Positions 17,154 to 25,682 of a DNA stretch of 50,358 bases are shown in pieces. A program made the translations under genes and the position numbers. Below the pieces are notes generated by a model. It was given only the letters and a program-made list of their open reading frames with translations. It searched no databases and had not been told where the DNA came from. The DNA lies in contig NZ_BMQM01000025.1 in NCBI RefSeq assembly GCF_014648115.1, forward strand, positions 1-50,358, written 5' to 3'. The stretch comes from Deinococcus seoulensis. GTDB lineage: Bacteria; Deinococcota; Deinococci; Deinococcales; Deinococcaceae. How positions within the stretch are numbered: position 1 is the first letter of the stretch; each line of letters starts with the position of its first letter.

Positions 17154-17182
17154 CCCAGGGAAGCAAGGGACGCTTCCCTGGG
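17154..17182. repeat. Perfect 11-bp hairpin, copy 1 of a repeated unit
   Basis: CCCAGGGAAGC pairs with GCTTCCCTGGG around a 7-base loop. The hairpin and about 12 flanking bases recur almost unchanged at 29621-29663. It could serve as a factor-independent terminator for the 16736 gene, although no T tract follows, or as a mobile small repeat. It lies 14 bases before the next gene and so may shape its leader. Confidence 0.7.
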
Positions 17183-17195
17183 CCGGCAGGCAGGT

Positions 17196-17504
17196 ATGCA
17201 ACACATCATTCAATCGATCCGTTCCCTTCAGCGCCAGGCCGACGAGTACGCCGGAATGGGCCTGGATTTCCCCACGTCCGGCGTGGGCGCCCTTCAGGAC
17301 CAGTTGCGCTTCCTCCTGGCGGACGCCGAGCAGCAGGCCGGGCAGGTGAACGACGCGCAGAGCGTCCCCGAGTGCCAGACCTGCGCTCAGCCCTACGGTC
17401 CCGACCCGGCCGGGAGTCCCGGCGTGCTGGTCCACCTGACCGCCGACGGCGACGTCGACCACGACCGCGACCGCGATCACGTCCCCCTGCCCGCCGAGGA
17501 GTGA
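17196..17504 (+). CDS. Small hypothetical protein with CxxC pair
   Basis: 102 residues. The N-terminal half is helical (MQHIIQSIRSLQRQADEYAG, then GALQDQLRFLLADAEQQAGQ) and the middle carries CQTC, a possible single metal or redox pair. The acidic tail is rich in Asp and His (DGDVDHDRDRDHV). No family is recognised. ATG 17196 lies straight after the repeated hairpin with only a weak ribosome site. Codon use supports a real gene. Confidence 0.65.
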   Translation: MQHIIQSIRSLQRQADEYAGMGLDFPTSGVGALQDQLRFLLADAEQQAGQVNDAQSVPECQTCAQPYGPDPAGSPGVLVHLTADGDVDHDRDRDHVPLPAEE

Positions 17505-17561
17505 CGCCCGGTCACCGGGCGCGTCCCCGCTCAGCACCGACCGGATGGAGGAACATACGGC

Positions 17562-17975
17562 ATGGATGCTTATCATGGGTGCGCTGTCTGGAACGCCGTC
17601 GGCCTCGTCACGGCCATCGAGACGCGGCAGCCGCACCTCAAGGGCTTGAAGTTCGACGCGACCGACACGGCCGCGCGGGCCACCCGCTACGCGAATGCCC
17701 AGGCGACCGGAGAGGTTGATCTGAGCCTCACGCAGAACCTCGCCACCTACGGGGCGGTCATCGAACTGGATGTTCCCGAACGCGAATGGTTTTCGCGGGG
17801 CGAACACTACGCGGGCACCCTGGACGCTGTGGAGCGGCCGTTCAGCATCACCGAGGCCCGCGTTGTGCGCGTCACCGTCAAACCCGTCGATGCTGGGCGC
17901 AACGACAGCACCCACCGGGACGTCGCTCAGTTACGGGCACTGCTGGGCGACCGGCTCGTGCTGCTCGCTCCCTGA
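17562..17975 (+). CDS. Hypothetical plasmid protein
   Basis: 137 residues (MDAYHGCAVWNAVGLVTAIE...). GGAGG lies about 12 bases ahead of the ATG. Mixed alpha/beta with no membrane segment; the sequence TDTAARATRYANAQATGEVD and the later VIELDVPEREWFSRGEHYAG are well ordered and free of low complexity. No family is recognised. It lies 71 bases upstream of the helicase gene in the same direction. Confidence 0.65.
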   Translation: MDAYHGCAVWNAVGLVTAIETRQPHLKGLKFDATDTAARATRYANAQATGEVDLSLTQNLATYGAVIELDVPEREWFSRGEHYAGTLDAVERPFSITEARVVRVTVKPVDAGRNDSTHRDVAQLRALLGDRLVLLAP

Positions 17976-18046
17976 AGGCCACGCCACCGCCCCCCACTGG
18001 CGCGCGAAAGTCTTGCGCACCTACGCTGTACACAGGAGGCGAGCGT

Positions 18047-20275
18047 ATGTCCAGGTCCATTTCAGCGCACTTCACGCCCGAACAGCGGGACTTCCTCGAG
18101 GTCGTCACCGACTCCTGGCGGCACGTGTTTCTGCGCGCGACCGCCGGGGCGGGCAAGACCACCACCCTGACCGAGGCCGCGTGGCAGCTGGAGACGCAGG
18201 GCGTGTACTTCGCGTACAACAAACACGCCGTCTCGGACCTCCAGTCGCGCCTGCCCCCCCGCGTGCGGGCCCTGACGCTGCACGCACACGGCCACCGCCT
18301 GCTGCGAGACCGGGCCGGCGCGACCTTCCGCGTGCACAGTGATAAGGCGCAGGACGTGGCGCGACAGCTGGATTTCCGGAAGAAATGGGAGGCGCCCGCC
18401 GCACGCGCCTGGACGATCGCCCGCGAGGAACGACTGGGCCTCCTCACCGAAAAACAGGCCCAGTGGCTCGCGACCCGCGCACAGTGGCCCGGCGTGCCCG
18501 AAGACCTGATCGAATGGATTCCGGAGTTCCATATTTGCGGCCACAACATGTGGTTCTCGGAAGGCCGGGCGGACTTCACCGACCTGCTGTGGCTGCCGCT
18601 CACCGCCGGGTACGGGTACGGCACCCTCCCCCTGGCCCTGGTGGACGAAGCGCAGGACCTCACGCCCCTGCGGCAGGCGTACGTCCTGCACCTGCTGGGC
18701 CTGGGAACAGGCATCAACCTGTCCGGACTGAGAGACCCCAGGGACCGACCTCCCAGCAACCCGGACCGCACCGGGCGCCTGATCTTCGTCGGGGACAGCG
18801 ACCAGTCGATCTACACCTGGGCCGGGGCGGATCCCATGGCCCTGTCGCGCCTCAAAGAGCAGGTCGGCGCCCTGGAACTCCCCCTGAGCGTGTCCTTCCG
18901 CTGCCCCCGCGAAGTCATCCGCTACGCGCGGGCGCACTCGGACTTCATCCGGCCCGCCACCGGCGCCGCGCCCGGCACGATTGAACACATCAGCGCCGAG
19001 ACGGCCACCTACGCGCGCGGGGACGTGGTGCTGTGCCGCACCAACGCCCCCCTGATCCGGCAGGCACTCACCCTGATGAAAGCCGGGTTGAGTGTCGCCG
19101 TGACCGGCCGGGACCTCGCCCAGCAGCTGCGGGAGAGCGTCAGCGCCGCCTTCCCCGCCGCTTTCCGGAACGACGACGTCACCGAACTCGTGAAGGCGCA
19201 CCTCGCGCCACGCACCGAGCCCCTCAAGCTCCGCCTCGCGGCCGGAGACGACGCCGCCCGCCGCCCCCTGACTGAGTTGCAGGACCTGGGCCGCTGCCTG
19301 CGGTACCTCGCGTGGGTGGTGTCCAGACCGTCCGGGGAGGCCACGCCCGCCGATGTCCTGTACCTGCTCGCCCAGGTCTGCCGGGACGACGCGGACGCCG
19401 ACGTGCTGCTCGCGTCCGTGCACCGCGCCAAAGGCAAGGAATGGCCCCGCGTGACCATCCTGTACCCAGAATTGATGCCCATGAGCCAGGGCGACCCGGA
19501 CGAGGAACGCGCCGTGCAGTTCGTCGCCGTCACCCGCGCGCAGCAGGTCCTCCGGTTCGCGTACGGCAAGGACGCCTGGACCGCGAGGCAGTTCGTGCAG
19601 CCCGGCACCCTGCCCGACCCGGAACCGCAGGCCGACGTGGAACAGCAGCCCAGCCCGGAACAGCAGTCCAGCCCGGAAGACCTGCCCAGCCCAGTGGCCC
19701 TGCCCAGCCCGGAGTCGGCCACGCCGGAACGCCGCACGCGGTCCAGACGCGCCCGTCCCAGTGCCCCGCCCGGGGCGGCCTCCCCGACGCTGCCCCCACC
19801 GCCGGACGTGGCGCCCGTCACCGACCGGCGGCGCCTGTGGCCGCTGTACGGCGGGACCACCCCCATGCCGCTGGAACTGGTGCGTGAGCGGCTGACGGCG
19901 CTGGCCGACGAGGAACGCACGCTGCTGCGCACCTGGGCGCACGAAGGGCTGGAACTCCTGCAGGACGTCACGGCCGCCTACGTGACGGTGCACGAAGCGA
20001 ACCTCAGCCTGTTCGAACAGGCGGCCCGGCAGGCGCGACTGGCCATCCCAGCGCTGTTCGGGAAGGGCGTGCCCGTGTGCGTGTTCGAAGGGCCGCTGCT
20101 GCGCGTCCGGCTGGCCCGCAAGGTCCGCCTCACCAAACGCGCCGTGCGGGTGGCACTCGGCGACGTGGAACTGCGCTTCGACCGGGAAAGCGGGGAACTG
20201 CTGGATGGGGCGGAGCCGCTCGCGCCGTTCATCCGCCCGGCGGAACTCCGCACGCTCCAGCGGGACGTGGCCTGA
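18047..20275 (+). CDS. UvrD/Rep-like superfamily 1 DNA helicase
   Basis: 742 residues; AGGAGG stands ahead of ATG 18047. SF1A helicase motifs occur in order: Q-motif FTPEQRDFL, Walker A ATAGAGKTTT with Lys37, Walker B LVDEAQDLTPL near 200, motif III FVGDSDQSIYTWAGAD, motif IV SFRCP, motif V VHRAKGKEW and motif VI VAVTRAQQVLRFAYG. It should unwind DNA 3' to 5' with ATP. After the helicase core comes a low-complexity Pro/Ser/Gln linker around 535-590 and a C-terminal domain of about 150 residues with no match. It lies directly upstream of the iteron array and repA, so a role in plasmid replication or recombination is plausible. It is shorter than chromosomal UvrD in its 1B/2B regions. Confidence 0.9.
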   Translation: MSRSISAHFTPEQRDFLEVVTDSWRHVFLRATAGAGKTTTLTEAAWQLETQGVYFAYNKHAVSDLQSRLPPRVRALTLHAHGHRLLRDRAGATFRVHSDKAQDVARQLDFRKKWEAPAARAWTIAREERLGLLTEKQAQWLATRAQWPGVPEDLIEWIPEFHICGHNMWFSEGRADFTDLLWLPLTAGYGYGTLPLALVDEAQDLTPLRQAYVLHLLGLGTGINLSGLRDPRDRPPSNPDRTGRLIFVGDSDQSIYTWAGADPMALSRLKEQVGALELPLSVSFRCPREVIRYARAHSDFIRPATGAAPGTIEHISAETATYARGDVVLCRTNAPLIRQALTLMKAGLSVAVTGRDLAQQLRESVSAAFPAAFRNDDVTELVKAHLAPRTEPLKLRLAAGDDAARRPLTELQDLGRCLRYLAWVVSRPSGEATPADVLYLLAQVCRDDADADVLLASVHRAKGKEWPRVTILYPELMPMSQGDPDEERAVQFVAVTRAQQVLRFAYGKDAWTARQFVQPGTLPDPEPQADVEQQPSPEQQSSPEDLPSPVALPSPESATPERRTRSRRARPSAPPGAASPTLPPPPDVAPVTDRRRLWPLYGGTTPMPLELVRERLTALADEERTLLRTWAHEGLELLQDVTAAYVTVHEANLSLFEQAARQARLAIPALFGKGVPVCVFEGPLLRVRLARKVRLTKRAVRVALGDVELRFDRESGELLDGAEPLAPFIRPAELRTLQRDVA

Positions 20276-20326
20276 AGGTCCGGCCACATCGGCGGACGCG
20301 GGCCTACGGCGCAGTTCCCCCAACAG

Positions 20327-20722
20327 CACGAACCTTTGGAGGATTGCGCCCTGCGCACTGCGGCCGCCGGGCGGCTGCCCCCCGCTCCAGTTCTCCGCAG
20401 CGGCCCGCCCCAGCATGAATCTTTGGAGGATTTGCCCCTCCGGAACATGAATCTTTGGCGGATTGAGCACGAACCTTTGGAGGATTTGCCCCTGCGGAAC
20501 ACGAATCTTTGGCGGATCGGGCACGAATCTTTGGCGAATTGAATCCGCCGCAGCACGAATCTTTGGCGCACCGGACACGAATCTTTGGAGGACCGGGCAC
20601 GAACCTTTGGAGGGTCCAGGCGGCCGCAGCACGAACCTTTGGAGGACTGGGCACGAACCTTTGGAGGATTCGCCCCTCCGGAGCACGAACCTTTGGAGGA
20701 CCAGGCACGAACCTTTGGGGGA
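20327..20722 (+). repeat. Iteron array of replication origin 1 (13 copies)
   Basis: Thirteen copies of a 17-bp iteron, consensus CA(C/T)GAA(C/T)CTTTGG(A/C)GGA, begin at 20327, 20414, 20446, 20468, 20500, 20522, 20554, 20576, 20598, 20630, 20652, 20684 and 20706. All are in the same orientation. Apart from the first gap (87), spacings are only 22 or 32 bases, which differ by about one helical turn, so the copies keep the same face of the helix. Such arrays bind the initiator and control copy number. The array lies just upstream of repA. Minus-strand open frames across it are repeat artefacts. Confidence 0.9.
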
Positions 20723-20765
20723 TTCGCCGAAAATCGCCGTCCAGGACGCAGGCGGCGCGCCTCCC

Positions 20766-20801
20766 TGATGATGATCATCATTTCTTTTATTCTTTTACAC
20801 A
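20766..20801. other. AT-rich unwinding segment with DnaA-box-like site
   Basis: Between the iterons and repA the sequence turns AT-rich: the palindrome ATGATGATCATCAT at 20768-20781, then a T-rich run, then TTTTACACA at 20793-20801, one mismatch from the DnaA box TTATNCACA. An AT-rich stretch next to iterons is the usual melting site of theta-replicating plasmids. Assignment is by position and composition. Confidence 0.5.
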
Positions 20802-20865
20802 CATCTCCAGAAGAGGCATCCACAATCGCTTCAACTGCCCCCAGCTGATCGGGTAGCATGGCCGC

Positions 20866-22230
20866 ATGACCCGCCCCGTGAGATCTGCGCCGCCTGACCG
20901 CGGGCACGACGAGCGCAATCTCGCCCGCCTCTCCCTGATCCTGGCCAACAACCGCGTTCCCAGCACGCTCACGACCTGGACGAAGGAATTCAAATCCAGC
21001 GGGGACCTCGGGACCAGCATCAGCGTCACCTGCACTGCCCCCCGGCACGACGTCGTGCCGCACGGCAGCGACAACGACATCCTCCTCGGCCTCGTGAACG
21101 CCTACATCGCCGCCGGGCAGCCCGAAAGCGGCCTGATGCGCCTCACCGCCTACCAGCTCCTGACGTTCTCCAGCCTCCCCAACGCGCAGCCGTACCACGA
21201 CGAACTGATGCGGACCCTGAGCCGCCTGCAGGGCACCGTGTACCGCATCCGGGACAGCTGGTACGACAAGGACCAGTACCGCTACCGCGACATCAACACC
21301 AGCCTGATCCTGAAGTTCACCGTCCTTGACCGCGCGCACAACCCGGAGGCCTTCAAGAACCTCCGCGCCGAATCGCTGCTCGAAATCACGCTCGACAGCG
21401 ACCTGACCGCCAGCATCCGCAGCGGCTTCATCCGCGCGCTGGACCTCACGGTCCTCAAGGCACTCAAACAGCCCCTCGCGCGGCTGCTGTTCCGCATCCT
21501 GAGCGAACAACACTGGCCCCACGACGCGCCGGCCAGCGTCACGAGCTTCCGCATCAACCTGCGCACCTGGGGGCAGCACCTGGGCATCCTCGACGACCGC
21601 GCCGACCGGATCCGCCGCACGCTCGAACCCGCCCACCAGCAACTCATCACCCAGGGCTTCCTCCAGGGCGTGGAGTACTTCGGGCGCGGCGCGGGACAGG
21701 ACGTGCTGTACACCTTCCGGCCCCACACGGACGCCCTCCCGGCCGCCGTGGTGATCCCACCCGACCCCGCGACCACGCCACCGGCCGACCCGGCCACGAC
21801 CGCGCTGCTGACCGCGCGCGGCGTGAGCCACCAGATCGCCCTCCAACTCGTCGCCGCTCACGGCCCGGCCAGCGTGCAACAGCGCGTCGCCAGGTTCGAC
21901 GGCATGATCGCCAACGGGTACAAGGTCCGCAGCCGCCCGGGCCTTCTGGTCGACATCATCCAGCACCCCGAAAAGTACACCAGCGAAGCCGCTCCGCCGC
22001 CGCCCCCCGCCCGTCAGGCCAGCCCGGAACCCCTGCTGGAACCCGCCCGGACCCCCGCCGCCGCCCGGCTGTTCCTGGCGCCCCTAAAGCTCCCCAGCGT
22101 GCTGGAGCAGGTCGCCACGGACCTGTTCCTCGACCACCTCGTCACGACGCAGGACCTGCTCGACCTGCGAAGCGCGCCGGCACCAGAGCAGGTCATCCTG
22201 GCGTGGCAGGCGCGGGCGTCCGCGCCCTGA
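20866..22230 (+). CDS. repA: Plasmid replication initiator protein RepA
   Basis: 454 residues, starting MTRPVRSAPPDRGHDERNLA. The core (LMRLTAYQLLTFSSL, RLQGTVYRIRDSWYDKDQYR, LDLTVLKALKQPLARLLFR, VTSFRINLRTWGQHLG) is the paired winged-helix fold of the replication initiator protein A family found on Deinococcus-Thermus plasmids. It should bind the 13 iterons just upstream and open the AT-rich segment. After residue 290 comes a Pro-rich linker and a C-terminal helical tail of about 70 residues. The position immediately after the iterons and AT-rich DNA makes this the initiator of origin 1. No frameshift is seen. Confidence 0.9.
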   Translation: MTRPVRSAPPDRGHDERNLARLSLILANNRVPSTLTTWTKEFKSSGDLGTSISVTCTAPRHDVVPHGSDNDILLGLVNAYIAAGQPESGLMRLTAYQLLTFSSLPNAQPYHDELMRTLSRLQGTVYRIRDSWYDKDQYRYRDINTSLILKFTVLDRAHNPEAFKNLRAESLLEITLDSDLTASIRSGFIRALDLTVLKALKQPLARLLFRILSEQHWPHDAPASVTSFRINLRTWGQHLGILDDRADRIRRTLEPAHQQLITQGFLQGVEYFGRGAGQDVLYTFRPHTDALPAAVVIPPDPATTPPADPATTALLTARGVSHQIALQLVAAHGPASVQQRVARFDGMIANGYKVRSRPGLLVDIIQHPEKYTSEAAPPPPPARQASPEPLLEPARTPAAARLFLAPLKLPSVLEQVATDLFLDHLVTTQDLLDLRSAPAPEQVILAWQARASAP

Positions 22231-22308
22231 AGAAAGCCACCAGGACGGTCAGCACCCACCCCGTTCAATCCAGCGCGCTCAGCGCACGCAGCCTTGCTAG
22301 GCTGGGGC

Positions 22309-22893
22309 ATGACGCTGCATCTCTTCTGGGATAATTCGAACATCTGGCTCAGCGGAAAGGACGTATCCAGCATGGTAGAACCGGGACACGAACTGGATTT
22401 CCGCATCCACTTCGCGCGTCTGCTCAGCGCAGTCAAGGCGCAGCGGCCTCTGGCGTCGGCCGTCGTCGCAGGTTCACTGCCACCCGACAACGACGCCCTG
22501 TGGGAAACATTCGACCGTCTCGGCGTCCGGGTCATCAAGCAGGAACGCGGGAACCAGACCGGCGGGGAAGTCGCAGTGGATGAAGTCCTTCAGCTCGCCA
22601 TGGCGAACACGGTCCTCGATCACGCTCCCGGAACCATGCTGCTGCTGACAGGTGACGGGAGCGGCAGCACCCAGGGACAGGGCTTTCTCACGCAACTCCA
22701 GCGGGCGCGCAGGTACGGCTGGAACATCGAAGTGGCCAGCTGGGCCGCGTCATGCAACCGCTTCCTCAAGGAATACGCCCAGAAAGAAGGTCAGTTCATC
22801 CGCCTGGACGATCACTACGCCGACGTGACGTTCATCGCCAAAGGCCGTCCGGTCGGAGAGAAGCCCGGACGCGCCGCACCCGCCACGCCCTGA
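22309..22893 (+). CDS. NYN-domain (PIN-like) predicted ribonuclease
   Basis: 194 residues from ATG 22309 (MTLHLFWDNSNIWLSG). The NYN signature is visible: Asp8 and Asn11 in FWDNSNIW, an acidic pair in GGEVAVDEVLQLAM, and LLLTGDGSG followed by a C-terminal block RARRYGWNIEVASWAASCNR. NYN domains are PIN-like metal-dependent RNases of the LabA/Limkain group. The acidic residues expected for metal binding are present. It stands alone downstream of repA with a gap of 78 bases. Target and partners are unknown. Confidence 0.8.
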   Translation: MTLHLFWDNSNIWLSGKDVSSMVEPGHELDFRIHFARLLSAVKAQRPLASAVVAGSLPPDNDALWETFDRLGVRVIKQERGNQTGGEVAVDEVLQLAMANTVLDHAPGTMLLLTGDGSGSTQGQGFLTQLQRARRYGWNIEVASWAASCNRFLKEYAQKEGQFIRLDDHYADVTFIAKGRPVGEKPGRAAPATP

Positions 22894-23016
22894 AGCACGC
22901 GGCGCAGGGCGCTTCACCGGAAGCCGCTGCGTGCGCTCTCCCCTCCCATGCGCCCACGTGTCGCCCAGCCGCACCTGCGGCCCGCGCCGGGCGCTTCCCG
23001 TGCCATGCTGCGCGGC

Positions 23017-23979
23017 ATGAACAAACGCTTCGACACCGGCCCTGGCCACCCTGACGGCTTCCCGCTGCGCGATGTCCTGATTGTCGGTGGGGGCTTCGCG
23101 GGCCTGAGTGCGGCCCTGTACACCGCGCGCGGGTTGAAGTCGGGCGTGGTCATCTCCGGCGGGCCGAGCCGCAACGCGCCCAGTCCGCACGCGGGCGGGG
23201 TGTTCAGCCGCGACCGGCGCCCGCCGGGGGAGATCCTGGCGGCCGCGCGGGACGACCTGCGCCCCTACGACTTCCCGGTGATCGAGGCGGACGTGACTGC
23301 CCTGACCGGCCAGAACGGGGACTTCACGGCGACGCTCTCGACGGGTGAGACCGTGCGGGCCAGGAAGGTCATCCTGGCGACCGGGGTGCGGGACGTGCTG
23401 CCCGACACCCCAGCAGGCCTGCGCGAGCAGTGGGGACGGGGCGTGCACCACTGCCCGTACTGTTACGGCTGGGAACTGCGCGGCGGTCAGGTGGCGGTGC
23501 ACCTGCCGGGCCTGAGTGGCGTGGGCGGCGTGCAGAGCGTGCTGTACCACCAGAAGCTCACGCGGGACGTGCTCGTCTGCGCGGACGGAGCAGCAGACCT
23601 GACGCCGGAGCAGCGCGGCCTGCTGCTGGAGCGCGGCGTGACGCTGATCGAGGAACCCCTGGTCCGCGTGGACGGCCGCGAGGGGGGCGGCGTGACCCTG
23701 ACCTTCCAGAGCGGCCGGACGCTGGACCGGGACGTGCTGTACACGCACGGGCGCCGGGAACTCCGCGCGGATCTCGCCGAGGCACTGGGCTGCGAGGTCA
23801 CCGCGAGCGGGATCACCGTGAACGCGCAGCAGATGACGACCGTGCCGGGCGTGTACGCCTGCGGGGACGTCACGAAGGGGAACCAGATCGCGTTCGCGGT
23901 GGCGGGCGGGGCGATGGCGGCCATGCAGGCGGCGTACGCGATCTTCTACGACACCCTGCCCGACGGAGCGCGGGCATGA
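23017..23979 (+). CDS. Thioredoxin-reductase-like FAD/NAD(P)-dependent oxidoreductase
   Basis: 320 residues from ATG 23017 (MNKRFDTGPG); 23005 is an alternative. The N-terminal FAD-binding motif is VLIVGGGFAGLSAALYTARG. The redox pair sits in HHCPYCYGWE (thioredoxin reductase normally has C-A-T-C), and the terminal FAD block is TTVPGVYACGDVTKGNQIAFAVAGGA. The NADPH-binding Rossmann motif is degenerate: where G-x-G-x-x-A is expected the sequence reads LPGLSGVGGV. This layout is common in a TrxB-like subgroup of unknown substrate. It overlaps the next gene by four bases and is the one metabolic-looking gene in the plasmid backbone. Confidence 0.85.
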   Translation: MNKRFDTGPGHPDGFPLRDVLIVGGGFAGLSAALYTARGLKSGVVISGGPSRNAPSPHAGGVFSRDRRPPGEILAAARDDLRPYDFPVIEADVTALTGQNGDFTATLSTGETVRARKVILATGVRDVLPDTPAGLREQWGRGVHHCPYCYGWELRGGQVAVHLPGLSGVGGVQSVLYHQKLTRDVLVCADGAADLTPEQRGLLLERGVTLIEEPLVRVDGREGGGVTLTFQSGRTLDRDVLYTHGRRELRADLAEALGCEVTASGITVNAQQMTTVPGVYACGDVTKGNQIAFAVAGGAMAAMQAAYAIFYDTLPDGARA

Positions 23980-24230
23980 AGCGACTGGTGTCCCACCTGC
24001 CACCCTGGCTGCGCGAAGCGGTCCGCTGGCAGCTGAACCGACACGCAGCGGACCGGCTCACCGTGGCTGAACTCGCCCTGCTGCTGGGTCTTCCCGCCGC
24101 GAAGGTCGCGCCGCACGCGCCGGACGGCCACCTGCTGCGGGCGGACGTGCTCGCCCTGCTCGAACCGCCCAGAGTGGCGCCCGTGGAGGGAACGCGGCGA
24201 GGGGCAAGCGGACCATGCGCCGCCTGCTGA
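23976..24230 (+). CDS. Small hypothetical protein coupled to the flavoprotein gene
   Basis: 84 residues. Its ATG overlaps the stop of the flavoprotein gene (ATGA), which supports both its reality and its start. The segment RLTVAELALLLGLPAAKVAPH resembles a helix-turn-helix or excisionase-type DNA-binding fold, followed by a basic tail. It may be a small regulator or a partner of the oxidoreductase. No firm family. Confidence 0.6.
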   Translation: MKRLVSHLPPWLREAVRWQLNRHAADRLTVAELALLLGLPAAKVAPHAPDGHLLRADVLALLEPPRVAPVEGTRRGASGPCAAC

Positions 24231-24292
24231 TGGACTGACGGGCAGCGGGCTTCCCTGCTCTCCTCAGCCTGGGGGCGGGCATACTGCGGGGC

Positions 24293-25045
24293 ATGGCGGC
24301 TTCCCACGACCTCACCGCGCCGACAGGCGTGACGCCACTGCCGACCTTCACGGATCAGGCGCGCGGGGCGATCTTCTCGCAGCTGGGCCCGGCGCTGTCC
24401 GCCCTGAAGGACGTCCCGCAGGCGGCACGCTGGCCGCTCGTGGAGGCGCTGCTGGCGTTCCTGCCGCCCGTCTCCGCGCACGACGCCCAGCGGCCCCTGC
24501 TGACCATGGGGGCGCACCTGGACGCCTTGGGGCGCGTACTGCGGGGCGAGCCGGACAGTCCGCACGTTCCAGCGGCCGCGCAGGCCGCCGCGCGGGCGCA
24601 CCTGCAGCGCCTGCGCGGGCCGGGCGTGCTGGACATGCCCCTCCAGACGCTGCTGCCCGCCGTGCGCGACATGGACGACCCGCTGGACCTGCACGAAATT
24701 GACGTTGAACTGGCCCGCTCGCGCCACACGCCCGAGGCGTACCGCATGACGGCCCTGGGCGTCACCATCTACGCCCTGCGCGAAGGGGAGCGCGCGGCCG
24801 ACGCGCTGTACGCCGAGCGGGGCGTGCGCATCCCGCCGCAGTCCGGCACGCTCAGCGACCTGGCCGAAGTGGGGCGGCGCCCACTGAAGAACCGGGAACT
24901 CGAAGCGCTGCGGCTGCTGGAACGGGTGGTCCTGACCCTGGACGCGCAGGAACGCCAGGAGACCGACTGGGTGACGTGGTGGGGACTGGCGCGCGCCGCC
25001 CTGCGGGCCGGGCAGTCCAGCAGTCCCCTCCCCTGGCCCTGGTGA
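24293..25045 (+). CDS. Hypothetical helical protein
   Basis: 250 residues, rich in Ala and Leu, predicted to be nearly all helix with no membrane segment. It contains acidic stretches (VRDMDDPLDLHEIDVELARS) and a Trp-rich end (DWVTWWGLARAAL). No motif is recognised and no ribosome site stands out before ATG 24293. The codon pattern is strongly GC3, as expected for a real gene here. It lies between the flavoprotein pair and the small-gene array. Confidence 0.65.
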   Translation: MAASHDLTAPTGVTPLPTFTDQARGAIFSQLGPALSALKDVPQAARWPLVEALLAFLPPVSAHDAQRPLLTMGAHLDALGRVLRGEPDSPHVPAAAQAAARAHLQRLRGPGVLDMPLQTLLPAVRDMDDPLDLHEIDVELARSRHTPEAYRMTALGVTIYALREGERAADALYAERGVRIPPQSGTLSDLAEVGRRPLKNRELEALRLLERVVLTLDAQERQETDWVTWWGLARAALRAGQSSSPLPWPW

Positions 25046-25176
25046 CGGGCCGTCCTCCCCGCGCGGGGCCACGCTCCCCCAGGACCCGGAAGACACACCG
25101 TGGCGAGCGCGGGGCGCTCCCCCCGGCCCAGGTTAGGGTCCACACCTCCCCAGCTACTCACACCCCAGGAGTTCCC

Positions 25177-25557
25177 ATGCCCACCAATTACCCAATCCGC
25201 CAGCCCACTGGGCAATACAGGAGCCTCATCCCCCGCCTCGTCAGCCGCGCCCTGAGCCTCGGCACGGAACTGCCCGTGATCCCCGGAGAGAGCCAACCGG
25301 ACCATAGCGGTCCCGTGGTGCGCTTCGCCCCTCTCAAAGACCGGTACGGCGCGCACATCGGGTACCGGGTGCGCCTTCAGAGGGGCGACGCCATCCTCCA
25401 CAGCCTGGACGTTCCCGACCTCCCCAAAAAGCGCGTCGACTGGATGCCCAACAACATCGGAACGCACGGTAGCTACGTCGGGAGGCCGAACCTAGATGCC
25501 CTGACCGCCGCCGCCCAGCAGGTCAGTATTCACGCCGAAGGAGTCATGACCTCCTAA
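25177..25557 (+). CDS. Small plasmid protein, C terminus cut by a repeat insertion
   Basis: 126 residues (MPTNYPIRQPTGQYRSLIPR) with AGGAG six bases ahead of the ATG. The stop codon TAA at 25555-25557 belongs to a small inverted-repeat element. Removing 25554-25682 (129 bases, a multiple of three) joins the frame to RQEMQRAAQNLRATLLAQGA and a stop at 25770, giving 154 residues. The gene was therefore probably truncated by the insertion, which supplied a new stop while leaving most of the protein. Function is unknown; it belongs to the array of small plasmid genes that continues to 30.7 kb. Confidence 0.7.
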   Translation: MPTNYPIRQPTGQYRSLIPRLVSRALSLGTELPVIPGESQPDHSGPVVRFAPLKDRYGAHIGYRVRLQRGDAILHSLDVPDLPKKRVDWMPNNIGTHGSYVGRPNLDALTAAAQQVSIHAEGVMTS

Positions 25558-25682
25558 GTACACTGCGTTTATCTTGTAGATAAACCGCGCGGAGCGCGTA
25601 GCAGAGGAAGTACGTTGAAGCGGGAATGGAGAGATTCCGGTGCCTTCCCGGAATCTCGCAATGTTAGCTTCGACGTACTTAG
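25554..25682. mobile_element. 129-bp hairpin-rich repeat element
   Basis: The ends are CTAAGTAC and its complement GTACTTAG. Inside are three hairpins: GTTTATC/GATAAAC (25567-25585), AAGTACGTTGAAGC with its near-complement at 25667-25680, and GAGATTCCGG/CCGGAATCTC (25631-25657). It carries no gene. It interrupts the 25177 frame in phase. It resembles the other small structured repeat at 4507-4632 in style but not in sequence. Confidence 0.7.

Noticed and set aside
18062..20686. A long minus-strand frame of 874 codons across the helicase and iterons
   Set aside because: It is antisense to a helicase with all its motifs intact, and its start lies in iteron repeats, giving repeated KGSCPVLQRFV text. 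This is a repeat and composition artefact.
20327..20722. CRISPR array
   Set aside because: Repeats are only 17 bases with 5- or 15-base gaps, and they lie next to repA; spacing and sequence fit iterons, not repeat-spacer units. No cas gene is present.
19978..21966. A 662-codon minus-strand frame opposite repA
   Set aside because: Antisense to repA, with translated iterons in the middle; no motif of its own.
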